Below are positions 17,135-24,302 of a DNA stretch of 36,027 nt, one piece after another; positions within the stretch are counted from its first letter, which is position 1, and every line of letters begins with the position of its first letter. This stretch comes from a virus: the IMG/VR virus record IMGVR_UViG_3300031578_000169, positions 1 to 36,027 of that record; one strand, written 5' to 3'. A program made the translations under genes and the position numbers. The notes under the pieces are model-generated. The model saw only the letters and a program-made list of their open reading frames with translations, did not search any database and was not told the DNA's origin.

Positions 17135-17440
17135 TCAGTAAACGACTCTATCGGTTTCCACATAATATCGGCAACAATCCGTTTCAGACTCCAGCTCCGT
17201 GTGGACCAAATCCCCATTAGCCAGCGTGACAATCACGGCTTGATATTTTTTGGGCACATTGGTAGGATCTCCGCGTTCGTCCAGTTCGTAGTATCTTACG
17301 TCCCTGACTCCTGCTTCATACCCTTTCTTATATAGGCCGAAACCCAATAAGAGAAAAATCGTTATAGCCATGATAATCATGGTAACGAATCCTAGCAATG
17401 GGGGAACATCCATCATTGAAGTTTTCATATCAGAATTCAT
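17135..17440 (-). CDS. membrane protein, unknown
   Basis: 101 residues with AGGAGG immediately upstream. One hydrophobic helix near residues 14-37 (LLGFVTMIIMAITIFLLLGF) is followed by a soluble domain rich in Tyr and Asp (YELDERGDP, YVETDRVVY). It is the last gene of the leftward transcript. Similar small anchored proteins with unknown roles are common in phage accessory cassettes. Confidence 0.55.
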   Translation of the reverse strand: MNSDMKTSMMDVPPLLGFVTMIIMAITIFLLLGFGLYKKGYEAGVRDVRYYELDERGDPTNVPKKYQAVIVTLANGDLVHTELESETDCCRYYVETDRVVY

Positions 17441-17478
17441 TTTCCTCCTTTCCCCTCTGGCTGTAATGCTTCCCTCAC

Positions 17479-17715
17479 TTATCGGTGATTGAAGTCGCCC
17501 CTATCATGTATATCCTCCTTAACGAAGACCTTCAAATCATCACCAGTATCTTGGAAGTAATCATTTTCAAGTACTAATGCTTTTCCCATTACTTCAGCAT
17601 CCTTTTCAGATTTTGCCCGCACTGTAACAGCGCCATAAACACGTTTGTAGACGAAGACATGAAATTTCTTCATCTCCTGGCCCCCTTTTTTCCTCTTGGT
17701 GTCAATGTTGGTCAT
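17479..17715 (-). CDS. small phage protein, unknown
   Basis: 78 residues; the ATG at 17715 overlaps the YopX gene stop (ATGA) and follows the shared block GGAGGACAACCC. An internal ATG (MKKFHVFVYK, 17673) directly after AGGAG is an alternative start giving a 64-residue product. The strand-rich part (FHVFVYKRVYGAVTVRAKSEKDAEVMG) looks like a small alpha/beta domain. Confidence 0.5.
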   Translation of the reverse strand: MTNIDTKRKKGGQEMKKFHVFVYKRVYGAVTVRAKSEKDAEVMGKALVLENDYFQDTGDDLKVFVKEDIHDRGDFNHR

Positions 17716-18110
17716 GGGTTGTCCTCCAGGAGTTCGGGGTTTTCATAAATGTTGCCGATGATTTCGTTTGCCTCATCATTTGTCTCCAACCCCCATAAAG
17801 TTCCGGCTGGATCTCTCCAGACGAATCTTCCCTTCTTTTCGTCAAAGACCATTTCCCCAATCTCTGTTACTTTGCCAAAACAAGTAATTTCAACTAGATC
17901 CCCCTTATAGGTCTCCTCCTTGTTCTTATCTAAGAGGCCAGTAAATTCTATCAATTCAAATTCATCGGGATAAATTAATTGTGTTGCCACATTCTCACCA
18001 AAATCTATCAGAGCACCGATCACTCCATCATCATCCAGCGAAAGTTGCAAAACTTTTCCCATCCGTTTCTTGGCTTTGTCCCATGCTTTGTATTTGATTA
18101 GTCGTGTCAT
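17712..18110 (-). CDS. YopX family protein
   Basis: 132 residues. The N-terminus IKYKAWDKAKKRMGKV, the middle FTGLLDKNKEETYKGDLVEI and the end ANEIIGNIYENPELLED are the three conserved blocks of the YopX family, very common in phages of many bacteria and of unknown function. It has a strong AGGAGG and is followed by the next gene with an ATGA overlap. Confidence 0.88.
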   Translation of the reverse strand: MTRLIKYKAWDKAKKRMGKVLQLSLDDDGVIGALIDFGENVATQLIYPDEFELIEFTGLLDKNKEETYKGDLVEITCFGKVTEIGEMVFDEKKGRFVWRDPAGTLWGLETNDEANEIIGNIYENPELLEDNP

Positions 18111-18128
18111 GGCTTATCCTCCTCCCGT

Positions 18129-18362
18129 TCAAGGACTCCCATCATTGTATTCAAATTCTGTTCCGCATGTGGGACAGGTACATTTAATGAGTATCTCAAA
18201 CCCTGGCCCCCAATCGGTCTTTGTTTCTTTGCTATCTATAACCTCACAAAAACCCTCAGCTACGCCATTTTCGGAAGTAGCATTCCAACCACATCCGGGA
18301 CATTCATTAGCGAAATAGAGTTCACCTCGTTTTCTCATTGTATTTAGGTATTGATCGGTCAT
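18129..18362 (-). CDS. zinc-ribbon protein
   Basis: 77 residues, RBS AGGAGG. Two Cys pairs (NECPGCGW and CTCPTCGTEFEY) about 40 residues apart form a typical zinc ribbon. The sequence between them is acidic. A DNA- or protein-binding adaptor is possible. It sits among similar small genes of the leftward cluster. Confidence 0.6.
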   Translation of the reverse strand: MTDQYLNTMRKRGELYFANECPGCGWNATSENGVAEGFCEVIDSKETKTDWGPGFEILIKCTCPTCGTEFEYNDGSP

Positions 18363-18373
18363 GGCTCATCCTC

Positions 18374-18529
18374 CTATTCCAAATCCGCATAACTTTGACA
18401 AAGCGTACAGGCACATGGTCCATTGTACCATTCTGGGTGTTCTTCTTCATCTCTTGTCTTCCATAAAAGTTCGTTGTATTTCTCCCCATTTGTGGTGACT
18501 TCAAGTATCTTCCATTCTTCCTCAGTCAT
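18374..18529 (-). CDS. small acidic protein with C-terminal Cys motif
   Basis: 51 residues (MTEEEWKILEVTTNGEKYNE start), RBS AGGAGGG. The C-terminus has GPCACTLCQ. It is too short for most gene finders, but the start block GGAGGGATAACCCATGAC matches those of its neighbours. Function unknown. Confidence 0.5.
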   Translation of the reverse strand: MTEEEWKILEVTTNGEKYNELLWKTRDEEEHPEWYNGPCACTLCQSYADLE

Positions 18530-18532
18530 GGG

Positions 18533-18676
18533 TTATCCCTCCTTTATCAATGTCTTCAACTTCTCTTCCTCCTCTTCCGACCAGTTACATTCTCCCCCGA
18601 TCCACCAATAACAATCGTAACAACTAAGAACCTTATCCATGATAGAGCAATATTCAGGATCAATGGGGTTAGTTAT
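18533..18676 (-). CDS. small Cys/Trp-rich protein with a possible ATA start
   Basis: The open frame begins at ATA where neighbours have ATG. The upstream block (GGAGAACAAACC) has the same spacing, and the next codon ACT (Thr) is the one usual in this cluster. ATA overlaps the preceding stop as ATAA, just as others overlap as ATGA. The product is 47 residues with DPEYC, LSCYDCYWWIGGEC and an acidic end. If ATA does not work, the internal ATG at 18640 gives a shorter 35-residue product. A recent start-codon mutation is the alternative. Confidence 0.4.
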   Translation of the reverse strand: MTNPIDPEYCSIMDKVLSCYDCYWWIGGECNWSEEEEEKLKTLIKEG

Positions 18677-18753
18677 GGTTTGTTCTCCTTATCAAAAAGC
18701 CCATCAAAGCCGTGCTCATTGAGATATTCAAGAACTATGTCTTTGACTGTCAT
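18673..18753 (-). CDS. 26-residue protein, probably truncated member of a phage family
   Basis: TVKDIVLEYLNEHGFDGLFD resembles the N-terminus of a small phage protein family that normally continues with a Cys-rich metal site. Here it stops after ENKP. RBS AGGAGG is strong. Because it ends at the ATA start of the next frame, which is Cys-rich, the pair could be remnants of one family or two separate mini-genes. Confidence 0.4.
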   Translation of the reverse strand: MTVKDIVLEYLNEHGFDGLFDKENKP

Positions 18754-18756
18754 GCC

Positions 18757-18966
18757 TTATCCTCCTTCCCCTCGGGTTGGGGTTCTACACAAAAAATGCA
18801 ATCCCTCATATTCTCCTAGTGCCTCAATCCGTTCCATAATACACATTCCACATAGCAATCCACCCTCATCAGACTTACCCATTGGTTTGATTCTTTTCCA
18901 CAGATCATCTGGCACTATTAAATCAACTCTATATCTACGACCACAGGATTGGCAAGTACAACTCAT
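18757..18966 (-). CDS. zinc-finger protein
   Basis: 69 residues. CTCQSCGRRYRVDLIVPDDLW and LLCGMCIMERIEAL form two CxxC pairs around a short domain, a pattern found repeatedly in small phage proteins next to YopX genes. GAGG lies upstream of the ATG. It is the first gene of the leftward accessory cluster after attP; whether it is read from PL or from a local promoter is not visible. Confidence 0.65.
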   Translation of the reverse strand: MSCTCQSCGRRYRVDLIVPDDLWKRIKPMGKSDEGGLLCGMCIMERIEALGEYEGLHFLCRTPTRGEGG

Positions 18967-19069
18967 GGATTTTCCTCAGAAGACCTCTTGACTGCATTTT
19001 GACTGCGGGTGACTCGTTTTATGCAGTCATTTTGGTTCTGTGTTGACCTCTTTTACCTTATTCTTCCCA

Positions 19070-19098
19070 TTGCCTAAATCCTTGAAATCTGCTAAGAT
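19070..19098 (+). promoter_or_regulatory. possible promoter ahead of the tRNA half
   Basis: TTGCCT (19070-19075), 17 bases, TAAGAT (19093-19098). The predicted start lies just before tRNA base 1 at 19109. A phage that supplies the 5' half must also supply a promoter for the hybrid tRNA. Both hexamers match only four of six consensus bases. Confidence 0.3.
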
Positions 19099-19108
19099 CC
19101 TTGATATT

Positions 19109-19146
19109 GCCTCCGTAGCTCAACGGTAGAGCAACTGATTTGTAAT
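19109..19146 (+). other. 5' half of tRNA-Thr(TGT) forming the att core
   Basis: GCCTCCGTAGCTCAACGG begins a tRNA acceptor and D-arm, followed by the anticodon stem and the loop TTTGTAA (anticodon TGT). Identity to a bacterial tRNA-Thr seems to stop right after the anticodon loop: TAATAAGTTG replaces the expected TAATCAGTTG and no T-arm follows. It cannot itself be a tRNA. On integration it would supply the 5' half of the reconstructed tRNA. Confidence 0.65.
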
Positions 19147-19168
19147 AAGTTGATATGCAACCCCAGTT

Positions 19169-19423
19169 CTAGCTTTGCGACGGATTGACTGCAGATTGAC
19201 TTTCATTTTGGCCTTCCACCGTAAATGGGTCTTCCGCTCTAGCATGAGCGTCAATCCATCCTTCAAACCAATACCGCCGGAAAGCCTGAGAGAAAGTGAC
19301 TCCATTATGATAATTCTGCCTGTAATCAGGATACGGACATTCGGATTTAAGGCAACCAGAGAGAAAAGCTTCTCTTCCTTTGCGATATGCAGCATGGAAA
19401 TGTTTAGCGATTGAACGTTTCAT
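19169..19423 (-). CDS. RMF/CrpP-like small protein
   Basis: 84 residues, overlapping the integrase end by 20 bases. The pattern AYRKGREAFLSGCLKSECPYPD ... FRRYWFEGWIDAHARAED matches the ribosome modulation factor and CrpP superfamily (A..KG..A...G...CPY ... R..W..GW..A). RMF dimerises ribosomes in stationary phase; phage copies have unknown roles. The right-arm att repeats lie in its 3' end, so the gene doubles as attP DNA. Confidence 0.65.
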   Translation of the reverse strand: MKRSIAKHFHAAYRKGREAFLSGCLKSECPYPDYRQNYHNGVTFSQAFRRYWFEGWIDAHARAEDPFTVEGQNESQSAVNPSQS

Positions 19424-20441
19424 CTCCCCTCCTCACCGCTTCATCGAGCTTCACCACGACCCCCTTCATCCTCTCATCCCCCTGGTGGATATACCGATCG
19501 GTTGTTCTGATATCGGTATGCCCCAGGATATCCTTGATATCCCTCTGCGTGGCTCCCGAGATGGCAAGCAGCGATCCTGCAGTATGCCGGAGGTCGTGCA
19601 GCCGATAGTCGCCATATCCCGCTCGGACAAGATACGTCTTGATCTTGTGTGTGATCGTGTCTGGGTGTTGGTAGCGCCGGAAGATCCGCCCGAATCTGGG
19701 GAGGTCCAGACGCCCGATAATCTCATCCAACACGGGCGAGATCGGTGCCCATCGCTCATGGCCACCCTTGGCCTTTCTGATATGGATCGTCCCACTGTCC
19801 CGGTGGATGTCCCGCGCCTCAAGATTGTGAATCTCCGTTCGCCTGGCGCCGGTCAGAACATAAAACCAGAGCATTGTGATGAGCTCAATTTCTCCATCCG
19901 CCTCCATGAGCGATGCGATGGTGTGCAGCGTGGCCGGCGGGAGGTAGCGCGTCGATCGCCGCTCTTCCTTGAGCATGGAGTAGCCGTCAAAGGGTGACTT
20001 TTTGATGATCTCCATCTTGACCGCCTGGGAGAAAGCGGCTTTCAGGTGCCGCAAGAACGTGTTGATGCTCACCCGCTTCATGCCTCGTGAGTGACAATCG
20101 GCGACAAAGGTATCTATTTCGCCCCGCCCGATGAGAGACAGCTTCCGGTTGCCGATGACCGCCAGGAGCCGGTTCAGGGCCAGCCGGTCGTTCAACCAGG
20201 TCCTCTGGGCCACGGAGATCTCACGGGTTGCGGTGTAGGATTCGATATACGCCTTGAGGGTCGGGGATGTTTCGGTCGTGATGAGCTCGGGGAAGCGCCC
20301 GGCGAGGAAGGCTTTCTTGAGCTTCCGGAACAAATACTCGGCAGTCTCTTTGTCGGTGCATTTCAGAGACTTCGGGTGAGCCCGCTGAAACTCCGCGTAC
20401 CAGTATTTCCCTCGTTTGTAGAGGCGCATGGTGAGGTTCAT
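19404..20441 (-). CDS. int: tyrosine-type site-specific integrase
   Basis: 345 residues. N-terminal arm-binding domain (LYKRGKYWYAEF), SAM-like core-binding domain (about residues 60-150, RRLLA-type helices), then the catalytic domain with Arg in LTGARRTEI, Lys in RKAKGGHERW, LHDLRHTAGS (HxxR), LGHTDIRTTDRYIH (second His and the nucleophile Tyr). All catalytic residues are present. It lies next to attP and overlaps the methyltransferase stop (ATGA), so it is expressed at the end of the leftward operon. Confidence 0.92.
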   Translation of the reverse strand: MNLTMRLYKRGKYWYAEFQRAHPKSLKCTDKETAEYLFRKLKKAFLAGRFPELITTETSPTLKAYIESYTATREISVAQRTWLNDRLALNRLLAVIGNRKLSLIGRGEIDTFVADCHSRGMKRVSINTFLRHLKAAFSQAVKMEIIKKSPFDGYSMLKEERRSTRYLPPATLHTIASLMEADGEIELITMLWFYVLTGARRTEIHNLEARDIHRDSGTIHIRKAKGGHERWAPISPVLDEIIGRLDLPRFGRIFRRYQHPDTITHKIKTYLVRAGYGDYRLHDLRHTAGSLLAISGATQRDIKDILGHTDIRTTDRYIHQGDERMKGVVVKLDEAVRRGDETFNR

Positions 20442-21688
20442 TTTAGACCGCGCTCCTCAGTTCGGCAAGAGGAAAAATCAAAGACTTCCTGTCTAAGACG
20501 CTTTATGCTTATTTCACAGTATTCCTCTTTTGGGTCTATCAAGACGGCCTTTCGATTCAATTCCTTAGCTACTTCTCCGGTTGTTCCCGATCCGGCGAAC
20601 AAATCCATAACCGTATCGCCTGGGCGAGACCCTGCTTTGATGCAAGGTTCAATCAAGGTTTTGGGGAAAACGGCAAAATGGGCTTCGGGAAAGGGAATAG
20701 TGGGGATGGTCCAAACGGAGCGTTTGTTGCGTGTCCCTAGTTGTGCTAATGTATGGCGCCGGGTGACATTTCTCACAGATCCAGTTTTTCCTTGCGGATT
20801 TTGGCCTGTTTTCCCATCCGCTGCGATTCGATAAATTGTATTTAACCCTTGACTTTTTTCTCGAAGTCGCCGGCGCCGTTCATGTTCTTCTTGTGGTTCT
20901 TTAATCGCCTCCCCATCATAGAAATACTTCTCCGACTTCGCCAATAAAAACAGATATTCATGGGCTTTTGTGGGTCTGTCAGCAACACTTTCAGGCATGG
21001 GGTTTGGCTTGGCCCAGATGATGTCAGAACGCAACCACCAACCATCCGCCTGAAGGGCCAGAGCAACACGGGCGGGGATCATGCAGAGATCTTTGGGTTT
21101 GAGGCCTGGGATCGGCATTCGATTGGGCTGAATTATCGGTCCCATATGGTCCGCGATGTATTTGTGTTTACCATCCTGACGTATTCCGCGATGTCCTTTC
21201 CATCGTTCTCCTTGTTTGCCTCCGCCCGGACAATCCCCTACCTTGCCAGCACCCGTGGCATACGAATCTCCTATTACTAGCCAAACTGTCCCGTCCTTCC
21301 TCAGCACCCGTCTCACCTCCCGGAATATCTCGACAAGATGTTCGACATACAATTCCGGGGTTGGTTCGAGGCCGAGACAGCCGAGCCAGGCGTGGCATCG
21401 AACACAGAATCCAGGTTGGAGGCCTCCACGCTTTCTGCCGGCCGCCCGATCTCTCCTAAATGACAATCCTGTTCCTTGGCCTCCAGGTTCAATCGTGGGC
21501 TGCCATTCATGCTCGCATGTCTCGTCCCCTCCCCATATTGACGGTTCAATCCCATAATCCCGGAGGCCCCAATAAGGTGGGGAAGTCACGACACATTGGA
21601 TGGATTCATCGTCTAACATAGGCAATACTTTCCGAGCGTCATCACAATAGATAGTTACCCAGTGATCCTGGTAAAATGCCTGCGTCAC
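20438..21688 (-). CDS. DNA methyltransferase (beta class, N4C or N6A)
   Basis: 416 residues from GTG 21688, which overlaps the preceding stop (GTGA); a longer frame from 21781 would overlap the HTH gene. TSPPYWGLRDYG (motif IV) lies near the N-terminus and VMDLFAGSGTTGEVA (motif I, AdoMet binding) near the C-terminus, the order of the beta class. A zinc-like CEHEW ... CVRCHAWLG insertion precedes LEPTPELYVEHL, as in many phage methyltransferases. SPPY favours cytosine-N4 but does not prove it. No restriction partner is visible; the enzyme may protect phage DNA. A gutted relative lies at 32596. Confidence 0.88.
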   Translation of the reverse strand: MTQAFYQDHWVTIYCDDARKVLPMLDDESIQCVVTSPPYWGLRDYGIEPSIWGGDETCEHEWQPTIEPGGQGTGLSFRRDRAAGRKRGGLQPGFCVRCHAWLGCLGLEPTPELYVEHLVEIFREVRRVLRKDGTVWLVIGDSYATGAGKVGDCPGGGKQGERWKGHRGIRQDGKHKYIADHMGPIIQPNRMPIPGLKPKDLCMIPARVALALQADGWWLRSDIIWAKPNPMPESVADRPTKAHEYLFLLAKSEKYFYDGEAIKEPQEEHERRRRLREKSQGLNTIYRIAADGKTGQNPQGKTGSVRNVTRRHTLAQLGTRNKRSVWTIPTIPFPEAHFAVFPKTLIEPCIKAGSRPGDTVMDLFAGSGTTGEVAKELNRKAVLIDPKEEYCEISIKRLRQEVFDFSSCRTEERGLK

Positions 21689-21915
21689 AGCCCCATCCTC
21701 TCCCTTGCGTCCAGAAAAAGTCGCTCGTTCTGGGTATCGGGCTCCATGAATTCCTCGATGCTCTGCTTGTCGATCTTCCACACCCCGACCTTCTTTGCCC
21801 TGATCCGCCCCTCATGGATGTACTTCAAAAGCGTCTTCCGGCTCATGTCCAGGTATTCACATGCCACCTTCAGCCGGAGCCAGCGGGAGCGGGGATTCAT
21901 GATTTTGTCGCCCAT
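21685..21915 (-). CDS. excisionase-like HTH protein
   Basis: 76 residues. WLRLKVACEYLDMSRKTLLKYIHEGRIRAKKVGVWKIDKQSIEEFM is a MerR/AlpA-type helix-turn-helix with a short wing, the form used by many excisionases. The start at 21915 is one base after the helicase stop. It sits two genes upstream of integrase in one transcript, so it may be Xis; a transcriptional regulator is the alternative. Confidence 0.6.
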   Translation of the reverse strand: MGDKIMNPRSRWLRLKVACEYLDMSRKTLLKYIHEGRIRAKKVGVWKIDKQSIEEFMEPDTQNERLFLDARERMGL

Positions 21916-21916
21916 T

Positions 21917-23746
21917 CTATCTTTGTGGTTGCCATATTCCCTCCAATCGATCTATCATCTCTCCCACAAACCTCGACCTCGGGTTCTCGTAAACCCTCCC
22001 CCCCGGGCCTTCTTTCCTCTCCGGCCTGATGGCCAGAATGAGCTTGTCACGGGCGCGGGTCATGGCCACATACATCAGCCGTCGCTCCTGTTCGATCTCG
22101 CTGGAGTCAATCGCCTGTTTGGAGGGAAGGAGACCCTCATTGCAACCAGCCACGATCACCACGGGCCATTCAAGGCCTTTCGCGCTATGAATCGTCATGA
22201 GCTTGACCTTGCCCTCACCCTCCTCCTCCCGGATCTCGTCCTGGATGTCATAGGTGGCAAGCCAGTCAAGATACTCTTTGATCGTGCCTAAGGGGTTATC
22301 GATCAGCCAGCCCATGACGAATTGAAAACAATCTCCTACGTCAAAACTCCATTTCGGGCCATCGAAGGGGAGTGCCCCACTTGCCATGTATTTGATCGCG
22401 AACGCGGCGGCACCTAAAGACTCAACCAAGGGCTCATTGAAAAATGAAATCTTGACTTCCTCGTTTCCCCAGGCCCCCTCAATCCACGTCTGAAAGTCAC
22501 TCCTCCCCTCCCGCGTGGCTTGAAGGCGAATCTCATTATATTCCTGACGGGAAAGGCCGATCAGATCCCAGATCAAGAGAAAGCTGAAGTTGTCATATGG
22601 GTTGACGAGGAGCTTCAAGAAGGCATGGAACCGTCGAAACTCGGGCGAGTTCGTGAGCACCGCTGTCTTGCCAATTTTCACGGCAGGAACGCCAAGGGCG
22701 TCAAGCTCATCAGCCAGCTTGTCGAGGAGAAAATGGTTTCGGGCGAGGATGCCAATATCCGATGGGTCCTGTTCATGTATGAGGAGATAACCCCGTATCC
22801 CCTGGCTTGTTTTTGCGCTGTCTGCCCCGGTCCATTCAATAGTTGTTTGGTTCCCATCCCATTCTCTCGTGGCCCACATCGTCCGTGGTATGCGTTTCTC
22901 ATTGTGTCCGATCAAGTTATTTGCCGCCCGAACGAGGGGAAGAGTCGATCGATAATTGCTCTCAAGCCGATAGATATCAAATTCGCCCTGATGCTCGACG
23001 AGATATCCCGGACAGGCCCCGCGCCACTCAAAAATAGACTGATCGATATCCCCCACCGCAAAGACCGACGCCTCGCAGAGCGTCTTGATCCTATTTATGA
23101 TATCCCACTGGAGTGCGTCGATGTCCTGAATTTCATCGATAAGGATGTGTTTGAAACGGAGATAGTTCCTGATCATAACGAGAAGGTTTCTGAACGCAAT
23201 CAGCAGCCCCCCATAGGTGAGGGCGTTATTCTCCCGGCACCGGGCATTGAAATCCTGAAAAAGCGGATAGACAGGATCGGTCTCTTCTGGTGGCTTGCCC
23301 TCCTGGTAGTAGAGGTCGAATACTCGGTCGACGTCCTTCTTCGGGATCTTCCAAGCCTTGCCATTGTAGATCCCAAGGTCGGTGGCCACTTCCCGGAGAA
23401 GATAGTCGGCCTCCCATTCGCCATAGACGGTCAGATTTCTCCCCCTCAGTCCGGCGAGCTCGCCGAAGCGTTTCAGAAATCCGAGGGCGATACTATGAAT
23501 TGTGCCCATAGTGATGCCATAGGATTTTCTTCCGATGCGATCTTCAAGGCGGGTCTTCATCTCTCCTGCAGCTTTCCGGGTGAAAGTCAGGCATAATATT
23601 TCGCTCGGGCTAACCTTCCTGTGTTCGATCAGCCAGGCGATCCGTTCGGTGAGCACACGGGTCTTACCGGACCCTGCAGCCGCCAAACATAAGACTTGCT
23701 GCGAAGATGACTTAACGGCCAGAATTTGTTGCCTATCTAGTTCCAT
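21917..23746 (-). CDS. UvrD/Rep-like superfamily 1 helicase
   Basis: 609 residues. Walker A in CLAAAGSGKTRVLTERI (residues 20-36), motif Ia LTFTRKAAGEM, motif II LIDEIQDID, motif III AVGDIDQSIFEWRGA, motif IV LESNYRSTLPLV, motif V VKLMTIHSAKGLEWPVV and motif VI YVAMTRARDKL are all present in order. It unwinds DNA 3'-5' and acts in replication or recombination. Motif II has DEIQD where bacterial UvrD has DEYQD. It follows the HNH gene with a short overlap. Confidence 0.93.
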   Translation of the reverse strand: MELDRQQILAVKSSSQQVLCLAAAGSGKTRVLTERIAWLIEHRKVSPSEILCLTFTRKAAGEMKTRLEDRIGRKSYGITMGTIHSIALGFLKRFGELAGLRGRNLTVYGEWEADYLLREVATDLGIYNGKAWKIPKKDVDRVFDLYYQEGKPPEETDPVYPLFQDFNARCRENNALTYGGLLIAFRNLLVMIRNYLRFKHILIDEIQDIDALQWDIINRIKTLCEASVFAVGDIDQSIFEWRGACPGYLVEHQGEFDIYRLESNYRSTLPLVRAANNLIGHNEKRIPRTMWATREWDGNQTTIEWTGADSAKTSQGIRGYLLIHEQDPSDIGILARNHFLLDKLADELDALGVPAVKIGKTAVLTNSPEFRRFHAFLKLLVNPYDNFSFLLIWDLIGLSRQEYNEIRLQATREGRSDFQTWIEGAWGNEEVKISFFNEPLVESLGAAAFAIKYMASGALPFDGPKWSFDVGDCFQFVMGWLIDNPLGTIKEYLDWLATYDIQDEIREEEGEGKVKLMTIHSAKGLEWPVVIVAGCNEGLLPSKQAIDSSEIEQERRLMYVAMTRARDKLILAIRPERKEGPGGRVYENPRSRFVGEMIDRLEGIWQPQR

Positions 23747-24302
23747 TGCAAGCCTCTAGGTATGACCAGTTGATATTATTCTTGATTTGCGCGATGGTAT
23801 TCCTGGCAACACCAAATATCTTAGCAATTTCCCTTTGTTTGAATGAGCCAGAATCAAGTAATTCCTTTATTTGTATGACCTCTTTTTCTGTGAGTTTTGC
23901 CCCATTATTCCTTTCTCCTCTTTGATTTAGAGAGCCAGAAAAATAAGCTTGTTGAATATTAGTGGAAGGTGTCACCCATTCAAGATTATCAATGCGATTG
24001 TCCTTGGTATTCCCATTTTTATGATGGGCGATATACCCTCCTGGAGCTGGACCCAGAAATGATTCCAGAACTAACCGATGGACGCTTAGCCAAACCCTCT
24101 TGTTTCCACCTCCAATCTTACGCAAGCCAACAGCATGGTAGCCTTTACGGTTACAGCCAATAAGTATTTTGCCAATAGGAGTTGTATCTCTGTTACATAA
24201 GATCTTTATTTTCTTAACTCTGCCATAATTTGATACTGCGTAAGCGGAGAAATCTCTTATCGGTCGCCATTCTTCAAATGGAATCTCAATCTGTGCTGTC
24301 AT
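23733..24302 (-). CDS. HNH homing endonuclease (NUMOD4 plus HTH)
   Basis: 189 residues from ATG 24302, overlapping the ATPase C-half stop. N-terminal NUMOD4-like segment EEWRPIRDFSAYAVSNYGRVK, HNH core (SVHRLVLESFL, IAHHKNGNTKDNRIDNLEWVT) with the conserved His pair and Asn, and a C-terminal HTH (KQREIAKIFGVARNTIAQI). Free-standing homing endonucleases of this type insert in phage genomes. It is AT-richer than its neighbours and overlaps both, which suggests later insertion into the recombination operon. Confidence 0.85.
   Translation of the reverse strand: MTAQIEIPFEEWRPIRDFSAYAVSNYGRVKKIKILCNRDTTPIGKILIGCNRKGYHAVGLRKIGGGNKRVWLSVHRLVLESFLGPAPGGYIAHHKNGNTKDNRIDNLEWVTPSTNIQQAYFSGSLNQRGERNNGAKLTEKEVIQIKELLDSGSFKQREIAKIFGVARNTIAQIKNNINWSYLEACNGTR

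Larger units (their letters stand above)
17713..18768 (-). repeat. repeated RBS-start block at six small genes
   Basis: Read leftward, the starts at 17715, 18110, 18362, 18529, 18676 and 18753 share the consensus GGAGGAYAASCCATGAC, with small deviations (the 18676 copy has ATA). The match covers the RBS, the spacer, the start and the second codon (Thr, ACN). It is longer than needed for translation and may act as a short homology that lets small genes be exchanged. Confidence 0.55.
18988..19203. other. attP with arm-type repeats
   Basis: The core is a fragment of tRNA-Thr (19109 to about 19146). Left arm: TTGACTGCA (18988), TTGACTGCG (18999), TGACTCG (19010) and the inverted TGCAGTCA (19022). 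Right arm: TTGACTGCA (19185) and TTGACTTTC (19196), inside the end of the RMF-like gene. The integrase gene begins 200 bases away. Phage genes lie on both sides, so the site is unoccupied attP rather than an attL or attR of an integrated prophage. Confidence 0.65.

Noticed and set aside
17129-17160. Terminator at the convergent junction
   Set aside because: AGTCGT/ACGACT can form a 6-bp stem but there is no T-run, so I do not call it.
19109-19180. Complete tRNA-Thr gene
   Set aside because: Only the 5' half is present; no T-arm or 3' acceptor strand follows.
22520-23596. 358-residue + strand frame inside the helicase
   Set aside because: The opposite strand encodes every SF1 helicase motif in order, so this is a mirror frame.
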